Shown: positions 37,323 through 47,739, counted from the stretch's first letter. The stretch: DNA of 64,000 nucleotides from Chamaesiphon sp. 336R_metabinner_41 (GCA_025359915.1 JANYDE010000006.1:1-64000), one strand, 5' to 3'. Translations and numbers: made by a program. The notes: generated by a model not told the origin, from the sequence alone.

Positions 37323-37667
37323 CTAGTCGATAATCTCACCAGTTTTCTTCAACATCCGCACTTTCTTGCCTTCAGCATTCACGGTATAACCGATGCGGCT
37401 AGCAACGTTTGCAGTAGTTGAATAAATCATTACCTTGGAACTATGAATCGGTGATTCCGAAGTATCAATCCGACCAGTTTCGCCTTCTTGAGCTGGTTTG
37501 ATGTGCTTGGTGCGAATGCTCACACCTTTGACGATCACTTTGCTTAACTCAGGAAAAGATTTCAGAACTTCGCCGATTTTGCCTTTATCACTACCGGAGA
37601 TAATTTGCACGGTGTCGCCTTTTTTGACGTGCATCCGATGCTTTACTTTAGGTTTTTGTCTTGCCAT
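37323..37667 (-). CDS. rplX: ribosomal protein uL24
   Basis: A 114-residue assembly-initiator protein with a KOW motif: [38 protein letters not shown] and HSSKVMIYS. It starts 2 bases after the rplN stop codon, suggesting coupled translation. Confidence 0.97.
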   Translation of the reverse strand: MARQKPKVKHRMHVKKGDTVQIISGSDKGKIGEVLKSFPELSKVIVKGVSIRTKHIKPAQEGETGRIDTSESPIHSSKVMIYSTTANVASRIGYTVNAEGKKVRMLKKTGEIID

Positions 37668-37669
37668 TT

Positions 37670-38038
37670 TTAGAGTACCTCTGGAGCCAGGGAGACGATT
37701 TTGGTGAAGCTTTTTTCACGAAGTTCGCGAGCGACAGGGCCGAAAACGCGAGTACCTCTGGGATTACCGTCAGCATTTACGAGCACAGCGGCGTTATCAT
37801 CAAACCGAATACTCATACCACTATCGCGGCGCATAGTATGACGGGTACGCACGATCACTGCACGAACTACTTCGGATTTCTTGACTGCCATGTTGGGAGT
37901 GGCATCTTTGACAACTGCGATGATGGTGTCGCCTACGCCGCCGTAAGTACGATTACCCGCGCCGAGAACGCGAATACACATAATTTTACGAGCACCGCTA
38001 TTATCAGCAACGGTTAAGTAACTTTCTTGTTGGATCAT
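37670..38038 (-). CDS. rplN: ribosomal protein uL14
   Basis: A 122-residue protein at the subunit interface: [35 protein letters not shown] and the C-terminal [20 protein letters not shown]. It is preceded by a heptamer repeat array. Confidence 0.98.
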   Translation of the reverse strand: MIQQESYLTVADNSGARKIMCIRVLGAGNRTYGGVGDTIIAVVKDATPNMAVKKSEVVRAVIVRTRHTMRRDSGMSIRFDDNAAVLVNADGNPRGTRVFGPVARELREKSFTKIVSLAPEVL

Positions 38039-38051
38039 TGTAATTAGGGGA

Positions 38052-38079
38052 GTTGGGAGTTGGGAGTTGGGAGTTGGGA
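38052..38079. repeat. four GTTGGGA heptamer units
   Basis: Four exact GTTGGGA units followed by a degenerate GTTCGGA, in the rpsQ-rplN gap 14 bases upstream of the rplN start codon. On the sense strand the units read TCCCAAC. This is another 7-bp-period array, inside the ribosomal operon. Confidence 0.9.
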
Positions 38080-38150
38080 GTTCGGAGCAATGAGAGTTTT
38101 TAACAACTAACTTTACTCCTGATTTTAACTATCATTCCAACCCCAACTAG

Positions 38151-38399
38151 TTAGGATGCTTTGGTACTGAGGATTTCAGCTAGTGTCCAACGTTTGGTGC
38201 GGCTCAGAGGTCTGGTTTCGGAAATCTTAACTCTGTCGCCTTCTTTACATTGGTTTTCTTCGTCGTGAACCTTGTATCTTTTGGTTCTGACAACTACTTT
38301 GCCGTATTTCGAGTGAGCGGAACGATTCTCGATCGAAACCACTATCGTTTTTTGCATTTTGTTGCTGACAACGATGCCAACTCTTTCTTTTGCTGCCAT
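38151..38399 (-). CDS. rpsQ: ribosomal protein uS17
   Basis: An 82-residue primary 16S rRNA binder: [36 protein letters not shown] and [17 protein letters not shown]. It follows rpmC with 31 bases between. Confidence 0.97.
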   Translation of the reverse strand: MAAKERVGIVVSNKMQKTIVVSIENRSAHSKYGKVVVRTKRYKVHDEENQCKEGDRVKISETRPLSRTKRWTLAEILSTKAS

Positions 38400-38430
38400 T
38401 TTGTGTTATTTGCTTGGTGTATTGAGTGGA

Positions 38431-38637
38431 CTAAACCTTGACGGTTTTACGTTGGTGTTCCACGGTCAACAACTGCGCTAATTTATGGCGGTTATGTTTG
38501 AATTCGTGGGTTTTTTCTAACCGACGAGTAGCTTGGCGGAGGCGCAAGTCGAACAGATTGCGTTTGACAGCGATAATCTCAGCAGCTAATTCTTCGTCGG
38601 TTAAGTTTATTACTTCGGCGATTTTTGGCAGAGCCAT
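38431..38637 (-). CDS. rpmC: ribosomal protein uL29
   Basis: A 68-residue helical protein at the exit tunnel, a docking point for signal recognition and chaperone factors: NLTDEELAAEIIAVKRNLFD, LRLRQATRRLEKTHEFKHNR. It begins 4 bases after the rplP stop codon. Confidence 0.96.
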   Translation of the reverse strand: MALPKIAEVINLTDEELAAEIIAVKRNLFDLRLRQATRRLEKTHEFKHNRHKLAQLLTVEHQRKTVKV

Positions 38638-38641
38638 AACC

Positions 38642-39070
38642 TTAATCTACTTCGTCTTCTAAATGTGCTTTGATAATGAACTTGACCTTAATCGGGAGCT
38701 TGTGCATCGCTAGACGCATCGACTCGCGAGCAACGTCTTCAGCAACGCCACCAATCTCGAATAAGATCCGACCTGGTTTGACGACTGCTACCCAAAACTC
38801 TGGGGAACCTTTACCGGAACCCATCCGTGTTTCTGCTGGGCGCATGGTGACAGGTTTGTCAGGGAAAATCCGAATCCAGATTTTACCACCGCGTTTGAGG
38901 TAGCGGTTCATCGCACGCCGACAAGCTTCAATTTGACGGGAGGTAATCCAGGATGGTTCGATCGCTTGTAGTCCAAATTGACCGAAAGCGATTTCATTTC
39001 CTCTGGTAGCCATACCAGTCATGCGTCCGCGTTGTTGTTTGCGGAATTTTGTTCTTCTAGGACTTAACAT
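38642..39070 (-). CDS. rplP: ribosomal protein uL16
   Basis: A 142-residue protein near the A-site tRNA elbow: [17 protein letters not shown], the signature [17 protein letters not shown], and [20 protein letters not shown]. It follows rpsC by 10 bases. Confidence 0.98.
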   Translation of the reverse strand: MLSPRRTKFRKQQRGRMTGMATRGNEIAFGQFGLQAIEPSWITSRQIEACRRAMNRYLKRGGKIWIRIFPDKPVTMRPAETRMGSGKGSPEFWVAVVKPGRILFEIGGVAEDVARESMRLAMHKLPIKVKFIIKAHLEDEVD

Positions 39071-39080
39071 TTTTCAATTC

Positions 39081-39833
39081 CTATCCTTCATCAGAGCGAT
39101 CTTCAAACTGACGGCGACGTTGTTGGTTCTGCCGACGTTTGGGTTGAACTGCACCAGGTGCATCGAGATTTTCTTGTCCAGGGATGATTTCGCCTTTAAA
39201 GACCCAGACTTTTACGCCGAGAATACCATAAGTGGTATTCGCAGTTTTGGAAGCGTAGTCAATATCCGCACGAAGTGTATGCAATGGCACGCGACCTTCA
39301 CGAGTCCATTCAGTCCGCGCGATTTCAGCTCCGTTGAGCCGTCCACCGACTTGGATTTTAATCCCTTTAACTTCTGCACGTTGCGCCCGTTGGATTGCCT
39401 GACGGACAACACGGCGGAAGGATACACGGCGAGATAGTTGTTGAGCGATGAACTCAGCGATTAATGCTGCATCAGCATCAACTTTAGCAATCTCAATTAC
39501 GTTGATCCGAACTTGGCGTTCAGCACCGTTGCTACTAGCACCGAGTTTCTTGAGGAGAGCTTGACGAATTACTTCGATGCCGCTACCTTGACGACCGACG
39601 ACTACACCTGGGCGGGCTGTGTGAATTGCTAGTTCGATTTGATCGGCTTTACGCTCGATCATCACTTTAGAAATTCCCGCAGTAGCCAGGGTGGTATCGC
39701 GTTCGATGTGCTGACGAATGATGTAGTCCTCTTTGAGAACTTCGGAGTAGCGTCGAGTATCTGCATACCACCGTGAACGGTGTTCTTGCGTGATACCGAG
39801 TCTAAATCCAATTGGATGAATCTTCTGTCCCAT
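39081..39833 (-). CDS. rpsC: ribosomal protein uS3
   Basis: A 250-residue mRNA-entry protein with helicase activity: [22 protein letters not shown] domain [17 protein letters not shown], and [19 protein letters not shown] basic and acidic tail ([17 protein letters not shown]) of about 15-20 residues follows the conserved core. Confidence 0.98.
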   Translation of the reverse strand: MGQKIHPIGFRLGITQEHRSRWYADTRRYSEVLKEDYIIRQHIERDTTLATAGISKVMIERKADQIELAIHTARPGVVVGRQGSGIEVIRQALLKKLGASSNGAERQVRINVIEIAKVDADAALIAEFIAQQLSRRVSFRRVVRQAIQRAQRAEVKGIKIQVGGRLNGAEIARTEWTREGRVPLHTLRADIDYASKTANTTYGILGVKVWVFKGEIIPGQENLDAPGAVQPKRRQNQQRRRQFEDRSDEG

Positions 39834-39851
39834 GTTATTTTTTTATGCTCC

Positions 39852-40205
39852 CTAGTTCATTTCCGCCACTGCCACGGTGATGTGACATGTCGGTTTGCGG
39901 ATTTTGTAAGCACGACCTTGCGCTCTGGGGCGGAAGCGTTTTAGTGCAGGGCCACCATCAGCAAAAGCAGTAGAAACTACTAATTTCGCTGGATTCATCC
40001 CATTGTTGTTTTCAGCATTGGCTACAGCCGATCGCAATACTTTGATAATTTCGTCACATGCTTTGTAGGGCATGAATTCAAGAATAATCAATGCTTCACG
40101 GTAGGAACGTCCCCGAATCTGGTCTAGTACACGACGTACTTTGAAGGGAGACATGCGAATATATTTCGCAACTGCTTTAATTTCTGTTTTGTTATCGATC
40201 GCCAT
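39852..40205 (-). CDS. rplV: ribosomal protein uL22
   Basis: A 117-residue exit-tunnel protein: [39 protein letters not shown] and [19 protein letters not shown]. It follows rpsS and precedes rpsC by 18 bases. Confidence 0.98.
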   Translation of the reverse strand: MAIDNKTEIKAVAKYIRMSPFKVRRVLDQIRGRSYREALIILEFMPYKACDEIIKVLRSAVANAENNNGMNPAKLVVSTAFADGGPALKRFRPRAQGRAYKIRKPTCHITVAVAEMN

Positions 40206-40253
40206 AATTTTTCCTCTTTAAATCCAGAGTCCAAAATTCAAATTAACTTTGAA

Positions 40254-40532
40254 TTATCTACCGGATTTTTTGTCTCCCTTTGAGTGGGAACGATAGTTCC
40301 GAGTAGGTGAGAATTCACCTAATTTATGTCCGACCATTTGGTCAGAAACAAAGACGGGGACGTGCTGACGACCGTTGTGTACTGCGATCGTGTGTCCAAC
40401 CATTTGGGGCAAGATTGTCGAAGCGCGAGACCAAGTTTTGATTACGTCTTTACGACCAGACGCATTCATTTTTTCTACCTTTGTCATCAGATGATCTGCG
40501 ACGAAAGGCCCTTTTTTAAGAGAACGACCCAT
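40254..40532 (-). CDS. rpsS: ribosomal protein uS19
   Basis: A 92-residue head protein contacting the A-site finger: [40 protein letters not shown] and [21 protein letters not shown] 257-base gap filled by a MITE-like element separates it from rplB, unusually wide for this gene pair. Confidence 0.98.
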   Translation of the reverse strand: MGRSLKKGPFVADHLMTKVEKMNASGRKDVIKTWSRASTILPQMVGHTIAVHNGRQHVPVFVSDQMVGHKLGEFSPTRNYRSHSKGDKKSGR

Positions 40533-40611
40533 AGTTGATTTTGTAAGTTGCTACAGTTAACTTCTTTGCTGCTCTTCTCAATATCCAACCGAGTATTTTA
40601 AACTTCGGTTG

Positions 40612-40773
40612 AGATGGTGTTACCCCCCCAACCCCCCTTATAAAGGGGGGCTTTTGACCCTTTCCCAAGGGAAAGGGCTTTCCGGCTTCCTCCCCTTTAT
40701 AGGGAAGGCTAGGCTGGAAAATCTCCTCCTCGGAGGGGTGCCCGTAGGGCAGGGTGGGTAGATCTTCGCAGCA
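40612..40773. repeat. MITE-like element A6 between rplB and rpsS
   Basis: Diverged copy: TTACCCCCCCAACCCCCC, CTTATAAAGGGGGGCTTTTG, CCTCCCCTTTATAGGGAAGG, CGGAGGGGTGCCCGTAGGGC and GGTGGGTAGATCTTCGCAGC. Several GC-rich hairpins interrupt the S10-type operon. Since the downstream genes must still be expressed, it is unlikely to terminate all transcription. Confidence 0.7.
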
Positions 40774-40789
40774 TACCAGAAAGATACAA

Positions 40790-41656
40790 TTAATTCTGAC
40801 GACCGCCTTTACCGCGTTTCGAGGATTTACGACGACGGCGGATAATGAGTTCGCTGCTAGCCTTCTTCTTCTTACGAGTTTTGTAGCCCAGAGTAGGTTT
40901 ACCCCAAGGCGTAACAGGGCCGCTGCGACCGATAGGCGCGCGCCCTTCACCACCACCATGTGGGTGATCGCAAGGGTTCATGACACTACCACGGACTTTA
41001 GGACGACGACCTTTCCAACGGTTCCGACCAGCTTTACCAGCATTGGTGTTACGTGCGTCAGTGTTGCCGACTTGACCGATGGTTGCGTAACATTCTTTCC
41101 GCACCATCCGTACTTCACCAGATGGCATTTTGAGGGTAACGTAGTCACCATCTTTTGCTACTAGTTGAGCCGCAGCACCCGCAGAACGCGCGATTTGAGC
41201 ACCTTTGCCTGCTGTGAGTTCGATACTGTGAACAGTCGTACCCAATGGAATGTTGATCAGTGGTAAAGCGTTACCGATTTCAAACGGGGAGTCTGGACCA
41301 GTGATGATTTCAGTGCCGACTTCCAATCCGACTGGATGGAGAATGTAACGTTTTTCGCCATCTCTGTAGAAAAGTAACGCAATCCGTGCATTCCGGTTAG
41401 GATCGTACTCGACTGTTGCTACTTTTGCAGGGATGTTGATTTTGTCTTGACGACGGAAATCAATAATCCGGTAGAGACGTTTGTGACCACCGCCACGTCT
41501 ACGACTGGTAATGACACCACGGTTATTACGCCCTTTAGCGCGGTGTTTGTAAACGAGTAGAGATTTTTCCGGCTTACTCGCGGTGATTTCAGCAAAGTCT
41601 GAAATTACGGTTTCGCGAGAGCTGGGCGTATACGGCCGATAAGAACGGGTACCCAT
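40790..41656 (-). CDS. rplB: ribosomal protein uL2
   Basis: A 288-residue protein essential for subunit joining and peptidyl transfer. It carries [36 protein letters not shown], the catalytic-region signature [18 protein letters not shown] and a basic tail ([13 protein letters not shown]). Confidence 0.98.
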   Translation of the reverse strand: MGTRSYRPYTPSSRETVISDFAEITASKPEKSLLVYKHRAKGRNNRGVITSRRRGGGHKRLYRIIDFRRQDKINIPAKVATVEYDPNRNARIALLFYRDGEKRYILHPVGLEVGTEIITGPDSPFEIGNALPLINIPLGTTVHSIELTAGKGAQIARSAGAAAQLVAKDGDYVTLKMPSGEVRMVRKECYATIGQVGNTDARNTNAGKAGRNRWKGRRPKVRGSVMNPCDHPHGGGEGRAPIGRSGPVTPWGKPTLGYKTRKKKKASSELIIRRRRKSSKRGKGGRQN

Positions 41657-41663
41657 AATTGGT

Positions 41664-41691
41664 GAATAGTGAATAGTGGATAGTGGATAGT
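41664..41691. repeat. four GAATAGT/GGATAGT heptamer units
   Basis: GAATAGT twice, then GGATAGT twice, starting 8 bases upstream of the rplB start codon. It is followed by the 29-bp-arm palindrome B3. Confidence 0.85.
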
Positions 41692-41719
41692 GTCAGAGAC
41701 GCAGTGCGTCAGATAAATC

Positions 41720-41788
41720 GTAGGTTGGGTTGAAGAATGAAACCCAACATCTCTAGAGCGTTGGGTTTCATTCTTCAACCCAACCTAC
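41720..41788. repeat. TAGGTTGGGTT palindrome B3 with perfect 29-bp arms
   Basis: GTAGGTTGGGTTGAAG.. (41720-41748) is exactly complementary to 41760-41788, with an 11-base loop. It lies between rplW and rplB, both transcribed on the minus strand, so every transcript carries this hairpin. There is no T-run directly after it on the sense strand. Confidence 0.92.
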
Positions 41789-41810
41789 AAGATCTAATTC
41801 TTATCCTTTA

Positions 41811-42116
41811 TTACACTTCAGGGAAGAGGATAATCTCTTGACCTGCGGCGACGGTGACAACAGCACGTTTGTAGCTTGGCTTGGCACCTGCAAATTTACC
41901 AACGCGGCGAGTCTTACGGGGCAGATTCTGAGTATCTACGCCTTTAACTTTGACATTAAATAAGGATTCGATCGCCGCCTTGATTTGAGGCTTGGTGGCT
42001 TGACGAACTACGTCAAAGACGTACTTGTTCTGTTCCATCATGGTCGTTGCTTTTTCAGTAACGATCACATTCCGAATTAAATCTGGTAAGTCACGGTCTT
42101 CAACTCTAATCGTCAT
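41811..42116 (-). CDS. rplW: ribosomal protein uL23
   Basis: A 101-residue exit-tunnel protein that binds trigger factor and [43 protein letters not shown] and [21 protein letters not shown] use ATG 42116, which overlaps the last codons of rplD by 11 bases, the usual coupling. A start at 42173 would add 19 atypical residues. Confidence 0.97.
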   Translation of the reverse strand: MTIRVEDRDLPDLIRNVIVTEKATTMMEQNKYVFDVVRQATKPQIKAAIESLFNVKVKGVDTQNLPRKTRRVGKFAGAKPSYKRAVVTVAAGQEIILFPEV

Positions 42117-42741
42117 TGTAAACCTCCTGTATTTTGGCGATTGCTTCAGCCGTAGCAACAATCTGATCCGCATTGAGGAGATCGAAGACGTTGAGTCCTG
42201 ACGCAGAAATCATTTTAACTTTGGCAATGTTCCGAACTGACAATAAAGTATTGTCTTCTACTTCCGAAACGATGATCAGTACTTTGCTGTCAGCTTGGAC
42301 ACCCCAACGAGTCATCGCTTGGACGAACTCTTTGGTTTTTGGTTGAGCTACATCAGTCGCAAAGTCAGCAACTACGATGATGTCTGCAATCCGACTCATC
42401 AATGCTGTCCGTAGAGCGAGTCTCCGCTCTTTACGGTTCATTTTCATGTTGTAATCTTTGGGTTTTGGTCCAAAAATCACACCACCCCCACGCCAGAGCG
42501 GAGAACGAATCGAACCCGCACGAGCGCGTCCAGTACCTTTTTGTTTCCAGGGTTTCCGTCCACCACCACGTACTTCGGCGCGAGTCTTGGCACAGGCTGT
42601 ACCTTGACGAGCGTTGTTTGTCTGCCGAATTAGGGCACGGTGAACGATGTGAGAAGCATTTTCTTCTCTTGCAACAGCCAATTCGAGGGTGGCAGAGCCA
42701 GCTTCCTCGCCTTGCCAGTTGCGGATGACGCAATTAGCCAT
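42106..42741 (-). CDS. rplD: ribosomal protein uL4
   Basis: A 211-residue protein lining the exit tunnel: [38 protein letters not shown] and the extended tunnel loop [20 protein letters not shown]. It follows rplC by 30 bases. Confidence 0.98.
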   Translation of the reverse strand: MANCVIRNWQGEEAGSATLELAVAREENASHIVHRALIRQTNNARQGTACAKTRAEVRGGGRKPWKQKGTGRARAGSIRSPLWRGGGVIFGPKPKDYNMKMNRKERRLALRTALMSRIADIIVVADFATDVAQPKTKEFVQAMTRWGVQADSKVLIIVSEVEDNTLLSVRNIAKVKMISASGLNVFDLLNADQIVATAEAIAKIQEVYNDD

Positions 42742-42771
42742 AACTATCTATTTCGCTTCTACTTACTGTGA

Positions 42772-43410
42772 TTACTTACCGACGGTTACTTCTGGGACGA
42801 TCCGCAGTAGTGCGCCAGGTTTGCCAGGAACGGAACCTTCAATCAAGAGGAGGTTACGATCGACATCAATCTGAACTACTGTCAATTTCTTGATCGTGAT
42901 CCGTTTGCCACCTAGTCGTCCTGCCATTTTCTTACCAGGGTAGACACGACCAGGAGTGGTACCAGCACCAGTCGAACCAGGTTCGCGGTGATTTTTGGAA
43001 CCGTGAGTCATTGGTCCACGAGCAAAGTTCCAACGTTTCTGCCAACCAGCGAAACCTTTACCAATACTGTTACCTGTAACGTCGATAATTTGACCGACAG
43101 TGAAAAGATCTGGTTTGATTTCTTGTCCGAGTGTCCACTCGTCAGTGCTATCTACCCGAAATTCTTGGAGGTGACGCAGTGGTGGAGCCTCAGATTTTTT
43201 GAGGTGTCCGAGTTCTGGTCTGTTTAGTGCTTTTTCTTTGACTTCATCAAAACCGATCTGGATGGAGTTGTATCCATCGGTCGCTTTAGTTTTGATTTGG
43301 GTAATGGTGCATGGGCCTGCTTGAACGACGGTGACAGGAATTGCTCTCCCTGTCTCTTTGTCGAAAATTTGGGTCATGCCGAGTTTAGTGCCGAGAATAC
43401 CGATAGACAC
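42772..43410 (-). CDS. rplC: ribosomal protein uL3
   Basis: A 212-residue assembly-initiator of the large subunit and first gene of the ribosomal supercluster. It carries [40 protein letters not shown] and [20 protein letters not shown]. rpsJ does not precede it; in cyanobacteria rpsJ usually sits with tuf. A long untranslated region lies upstream. Confidence 0.98.
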   Translation of the reverse strand: MSIGILGTKLGMTQIFDKETGRAIPVTVVQAGPCTITQIKTKATDGYNSIQIGFDEVKEKALNRPELGHLKKSEAPPLRHLQEFRVDSTDEWTLGQEIKPDLFTVGQIIDVTGNSIGKGFAGWQKRWNFARGPMTHGSKNHREPGSTGAGTTPGRVYPGKKMAGRLGGKRITIKKLTVVQIDVDRNLLLIEGSVPGKPGALLRIVPEVTVGK

Positions 43411-43740
43411 GGTTAAATAGAGTTCCTTATATTTGAGACATCAGGATTTTGATGGACTTCCACCGGCAGGCGCGTCCATCTGTGGGTTTGACTTGTATTT
43501 ACCAATCCAGCTTAACTTTAGCACCTATTTTGTATGCTTTCGCACAAATTTTAGATGCGTTGCGTGCAATAAGTTTTCACTTAACAAGGGACAAGGTATC
43601 AATTGGGAATCGTTTTGATGCTGGATAGACTGGAGTAGCAAGCCACTTAGTATCTATTTCAGCCGATTTACCCGCAGTCACAGCTTTAGAGCTGGAAGTT
43701 TCAGACCACAACCTCCAATTATACACTAGTTGTTTTAATT
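43411..43740 (-). promoter_or_regulatory. long leader and putative promoter of the ribosomal operon
   Basis: No gene is seen in 43411-43995. A minus-strand TATAAT (43718-43723) would give a leader of about 300 bases before rplC. The leader can form GATGGAC/GTCCATC (43451-43480) and CAGCT/AGCTG (43681-43694) hairpins. Autoregulatory leaders are known for S10 operons in other bacteria; whether this is one is inference. The remaining 43740-43995 is AT-rich with no assigned function. Confidence 0.35.
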
Positions 43741-43995
43741 TGTATATATATTCACATCTTGAACAGCAATTCCAAATTCAAAATATTTTACCGATTCTCG
43801 ATCGAGAATCGATTATTTCTGGTGGGGTGAGACAAGTTTGTTTGTTCGCGTAGCGTCTCCTACAGAGAATACTTATTGCTACAGATCGAGACTTCCCAGC
43901 ATAACCCTACCCCTACGAGCTATCTGAACAAGGTTGAATTTGGAATTGCTGCATCTTGAACGAATAACCTGAGTTGCTACCCATAACTCAAGCGG

Positions 43996-44601
43996 TTAGC
44001 TTAATTGTGTGATGCGATTAAAGGCTCGATCGACTTCTTGCCACAATTCTTTATTGTGAGGATCGACTTTGAGAGCTTTTTTGAGATAAATTCGTGCTTT
44101 TTCAAACTCTCTTCGTTGGATTAATTGGTGTCCATATTGAGAATAAATAATCCCTTGCCACTGACAAATCTGTGCATCCAGTGGCGAGTGATGAGCCAAA
44201 CCCTCAATTAAGACGATCGCTTTGAGAAACTGTTGTTGCTTTAATAGTGACTGCAACTCATAATATAGCTGCCACTTTAATTCATCCTCATTTTTACTAG
44301 GCTGAGGGGTTCTAGCTGGCTGTGGTGCAGTGTGGTGAGTTGTTCTAGCTGTTCCTGGAGAGCTTGCAGAATTTACGGGCATTGCCTGAGTCGAACGAGT
44401 CTGGGTTGTATCCAGTAAAACTTGATAAGCCTCATTAATCGCGATGAAGCGTTGAGGTGCATCGAGATCGTCTGGATTTAGATCGGGATGCCATTTGCGG
44501 GCTAACGAACGGTATGCAGCTTTTATTTGATCGAGAGATGCTCCTCGACATATCCCTAATAACTGATAGCATTTGTCCAGATTCATTGTGGATGCAAGCA
44601 T
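43996..44601 (-). CDS. J-domain protein with C-terminal TPR-like repeat
   Basis: A 201-residue DnaJ-like co-chaperone expected to stimulate an Hsp70. The J domain is at about residues 8-70 ([20 protein letters not shown], with HPD in KWHPDLNP). A Thr/Pro/Ser linker (about 72-110) and helical repeats ([20 protein letters not shown]) follow, the last resembling a TPR. The zinc-finger and substrate domains of DnaJ are lacking. A start at the second ATG (44586, [11 protein letters not shown]) is equally likely. It is divergent from rsmE. Confidence 0.88.
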   Translation of the reverse strand: MLASTMNLDKCYQLLGICRGASLDQIKAAYRSLARKWHPDLNPDDLDAPQRFIAINEAYQVLLDTTQTRSTQAMPVNSASSPGTARTTHHTAPQPARTPQPSKNEDELKWQLYYELQSLLKQQQFLKAIVLIEGLAHHSPLDAQICQWQGIIYSQYGHQLIQRREFEKARIYLKKALKVDPHNKELWQEVDRAFNRITQLS

Positions 44602-44727
44602 TTATTTACCAGAACGCAAAGAATATAGATTTGGAATCATATAAATTTAGTGTTCCCAGTAATTCGACCTGAATATCACATCTGCTAACGGTATACTGCA
44701 CTATGAAAAGCCGCAATTTTTAACACC

Positions 44728-45492
44728 TTGCAACGTATCACTATCACTCCCTGCCAAATTCACGAGGATCGGATTGCCTTCACAGCCGAACAACATCACT
44801 ATCTCACCCGTGTAATCCGCTTGCGCCCTGGTGGACAATTTCAAGCCATTGATGGGAATGGAAGATGTTACCTTGCCGAAATTAGTTCAGAGTTATCACC
44901 GCGCACCGCCGTCGGCACCGCCCAAATTGTGCAAATAATTGCCACGTCAGTTGGTGGAGCTAATCGAGAACTCCCTCAACCGATGGTTCTGATTTGCGCA
45001 CTTCCGAAGGGGAATAACTTCGACGAGCTGGTTCGAGCTTGCACAGAGCTAGGTGTCACCACTATCCTACCTGCCATTAGCGATCGAACTCTGCTCAATC
45101 CCAGCCCCCAAAAGCTGCAAAGATGGCGCAAAATTGCCCAGGAAGCTGCCGAACAATCGGAGCGACTAGTTATACCGATAATTGAGGAACCCCAAGCGTT
45201 AAAGACTATTTTTGATGGACTAACAGATCTAGCTCATAAATATCTCTGCGAAGCCAGAGGTGAATATCCTCATCTGCTGACTAGTCTCCAATCTACCCAA
45301 CTTATCGATCTGCCGATTATCATTGCAATTGGGCCTGAAGGTGGCTGGACGGATGGAGAAATCCAATTAGCGATCGAGCATGGCTTTCAATTGGTATCGC
45401 TTGGATCGCGAATTCTCCGCACTATTACTGCCCCTATTGTCGCATTATCGATCGTCACTGCCGCGATCGAACAAGGGCATTCCTACAGGTAA
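44728..45492 (+). CDS. rsmE: 16S rRNA (uracil-1498-N3)-methyltransferase
   Basis: A 254-residue SPOUT-class enzyme methylating U1498 of 16S rRNA. It has an N-terminal PUA-like part (HHYLTRVIRLRPGGQFQAID) and knot motifs GIGPEGGWTDGEI-like (IAIGPEGGWTDGEI) and LGSRILRTITAPIVAL. The start is TTG at 44728 (MQRITITPCQ); no ATG upstream fits. Confidence 0.93.
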   Translation: MQRITITPCQIHEDRIAFTAEQHHYLTRVIRLRPGGQFQAIDGNGRCYLAEISSELSPRTAVGTAQIVQIIATSVGGANRELPQPMVLICALPKGNNFDELVRACTELGVTTILPAISDRTLLNPSPQKLQRWRKIAQEAAEQSERLVIPIIEEPQALKTIFDGLTDLAHKYLCEARGEYPHLLTSLQSTQLIDLPIIIAIGPEGGWTDGEIQLAIEHGFQLVSLGSRILRTITAPIVALSIVTAAIEQGHSYR

Positions 45493-45543
45493 ATTGTGTA
45501 GGAATGCCCTTTCTAGATTGCTGGTTATGGGTTCGAGATTTAG

Positions 45544-46728
45544 TTATCGATCGACTGAACCCATAATAATATCGATACTGCCCAAAATTGTCACGATATC
45601 GGCGACTTTTACCCCACGTAATAGGTGCGGTAAAATTTGGAGATTATTAAAATCAGCAGCGCGAATTTTCCACCGCCACGGGAAGATATTGTCTTCACCG
45701 ATGATAAAGATACCTAGTTCACCTTTACCGCTTTCTACCCGCACGTAATGTTCGCCCTTGGGTATCTTAAATGTCGGTGCGACCTTCTTGCTAATATATT
45801 GATAGTCCATCGCATCCCACTCAGATTTTGGACCTGCGGCGATGCGTTTAGCTTCGAGATTTTCATAAGCACCACCAGGTAACGCAGCTATCGCTTGACG
45901 CAGAATCTTCACTGACTCCCGCATCTCCCGAATCCGCACGAAATACCGCGCTAAACAGTCGCCAGCAGTCTCGTATTGGACATCCCAATCAAAGTCGTCA
46001 TAGCACTCATATTTATCAACCTTGCGCAGATCCCACTTTACGCCAGAACCGCGCAACATTGGCCCCGACAGGCCCCAATTAATCGCTTCATCGCGGCTAA
46101 TTGTCCCCACACCTTCTACCCGCCGCCGGAAGATCGGATTATTGGTAATCAGCTTCTCATACTCATCCACCTTCGGACTAAAGTAATCGCAGAAATCCAA
46201 ACATTTATCAATCCAACCATAGGGTAAATCCACCGCTACCCCGCCGATGCGGAAATAGTTATTATTCACCATTCGATAACCAGTCGCCGCTTCCCACAGA
46301 TCGTAAATCATTTCCCGTTCGCGGAAGATGTAGAAAAACGGAGTCTGTGCGCCAACATCTGCCATAAATGGGCCGAGCCAGAGCAGGTGATTGGCAATCC
46401 GATTGAGTTCCAGCATGATCACGCGGATATGACTCGCCCGTTTGGGGACAGTAATATTCGCTAATTTTTCGACAGCATTAACCGTAATTGCTTCATTAAA
46501 CATCCCCGCTGCGTAATCCCAGCGGCTGACATAGGGTACGAACATTAGATTGGTACGATTTTCGGCGATTTTCTCCATACCGCGATGGAGATAGCCGATT
46601 ACAGGTTCACAATCGACGACATCTTCACCATCGAGGGTGACAATCAGCCGCAATACCCCGTGCATTGATGGGTGGTGCGGACCCATGTTCAGCACCATCG
46701 GTTCGGTTCTAGTTTCGAGTTGTGCCAT
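45544..46728 (-). CDS. ndhH: NAD(P)H-quinone oxidoreductase subunit H
   Basis: A 394-residue 49-kDa-type subunit of cyanobacterial NDH-1, part of the peripheral arm at the quinone site, used in respiration and cyclic electron flow. It has [36 protein letters not shown], and a C-terminal ending [10 protein letters not shown]. Length matches the family. A minus-strand TATAAT at 46830-46835 is a possible -10. Confidence 0.98.
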   Translation of the reverse strand: MAQLETRTEPMVLNMGPHHPSMHGVLRLIVTLDGEDVVDCEPVIGYLHRGMEKIAENRTNLMFVPYVSRWDYAAGMFNEAITVNAVEKLANITVPKRASHIRVIMLELNRIANHLLWLGPFMADVGAQTPFFYIFREREMIYDLWEAATGYRMVNNNYFRIGGVAVDLPYGWIDKCLDFCDYFSPKVDEYEKLITNNPIFRRRVEGVGTISRDEAINWGLSGPMLRGSGVKWDLRKVDKYECYDDFDWDVQYETAGDCLARYFVRIREMRESVKILRQAIAALPGGAYENLEAKRIAAGPKSEWDAMDYQYISKKVAPTFKIPKGEHYVRVESGKGELGIFIIGEDNIFPWRWKIRAADFNNLQILPHLLRGVKVADIVTILGSIDIIMGSVDR

Positions 46729-46829
46729 AGTCTATTATTGCGATCGGGTGCTGAAATGAACTATTAATAATTACTTATATGCTTGCCAGATGGCGGAGTA
46801 TCGATATTTATCACGGATTCCCCTCATTT

Positions 46830-46835
46830 ATTATA
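46830..46835 (-). promoter_or_regulatory. putative -10 of ndhH
   Basis: On the minus strand CTCTATAATAAATGAGG reads as a TATAAT box about 100 bases before the ndhH start codon. A -35 box is not clear. Confidence 0.3.
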
Positions 46836-46862
46836 GAGGCTCGGAACCGATCGACGTAAGCC

Positions 46863-46892
46863 AGTAAGGGTAATTCATGAATTACCCTTACT
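46863..46892. repeat. perfect 30-nt palindrome with ATTCATGAAT core
   Basis: AGTAAGGGTAATTC followed by its complement, without a loop. It has the same centre and layout as the 52-nt palindrome at 13288-13339, with AAGGGTAATTC in place of GGGGCAATTC. It lies between divergent ndhH and the CbbY-like gene. Confidence 0.88.
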
Positions 46893-46989
46893 AGCTAATC
46901 CCTTCCCACCATTCACTCACTACCCTAGATGTCTATTCCCATAGTTGGCGTGATAACATCACTAGTACGAGCGTGAAACAACGAGGGTC

Positions 46990-47739
46990 ATGGGGATGAG
47001 CGGATTACAAGCATTAATTTTTGACGTTGATGGGACTTTGGCAGATACCGAGCGGGATGGACATCGGGTGGCATTCAATCAGGCTTTTGCCAATGCAGGG
47101 CTTGACTGGGATTGGTCGATCGAGTTATATGGAAAACTATTGGCTGTGACTGGTGGTAAGGAGCGGATGCGCTTTTATCTGGATACTTATCGTCCCGATG
47201 TGCAGATGAATGACGAATTAATTGCCGATCTGCATAAGGCTAAAAATCAGTATTACGCCCAGTTATTGGAGCGGGGGGGAATTCCACTCCGTCCGGGTGT
47301 TAAGCGGCTGTTGGCGGCGGCGAGAGCTGCCAATCTGCGTCTAGCGATCTCGACGACTACCACCCCTGCGAATGTGTTTGCGTTATTGACGGGAAATATC
47401 GATGCTGACTGGTTTGAAGTAATTGCAGCGGGTGATATTGTCCCCAAAAAGAAACCTGCTTCAGATATCTATGACTACGTACTAGCGCAAATGAAGCTAC
47501 CTGCGGCTGATTGTCTGGCGTTTGAAGATTCGGAGAATGGTTTAATTTCGGCAATGGATGCCGGAATTACGACGCTGGTGACGATTAATGACTATACCCA
47601 AAATCATAATTTCGATCGAGCCAAGCTAGTTTTATCCGATCTCGGCGAACCCAATCGTCCTTGTCAAATTATCCAAGGTGATACCCAAGGTTCCACCTAT
47701 GTCGATCTCCCTCTCCTCACCCGATTAATCGCCGCCTAA
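46990..47739 (+). CDS. CbbY-like HAD-superfamily phosphatase
   Basis: A 249-residue HAD hydrolase with a helical cap. Motif I FDVDGTLAD (D12, D14), motif II near AISTTTTPAN, the lysine in PKKKPASDIYDYVL and the acidic motif CLAFEDSENGL are intact. CbbY enzymes remove phosphate from xylulose-1,5-bisphosphate, an inhibitor of Rubisco; substrate here is inferred from similarity. A strong terminator follows at 47800-47833. Confidence 0.87.
   Translation: MGMSGLQALIFDVDGTLADTERDGHRVAFNQAFANAGLDWDWSIELYGKLLAVTGGKERMRFYLDTYRPDVQMNDELIADLHKAKNQYYAQLLERGGIPLRPGVKRLLAAARAANLRLAISTTTTPANVFALLTGNIDADWFEVIAAGDIVPKKKPASDIYDYVLAQMKLPAADCLAFEDSENGLISAMDAGITTLVTINDYTQNHNFDRAKLVLSDLGEPNRPCQIIQGDTQGSTYVDLPLLTRLIAA

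Noticed and set aside
42402..42733. Open frames on both strands overlapping rplD
   Set aside because: Shadows of a highly conserved ribosomal protein gene.
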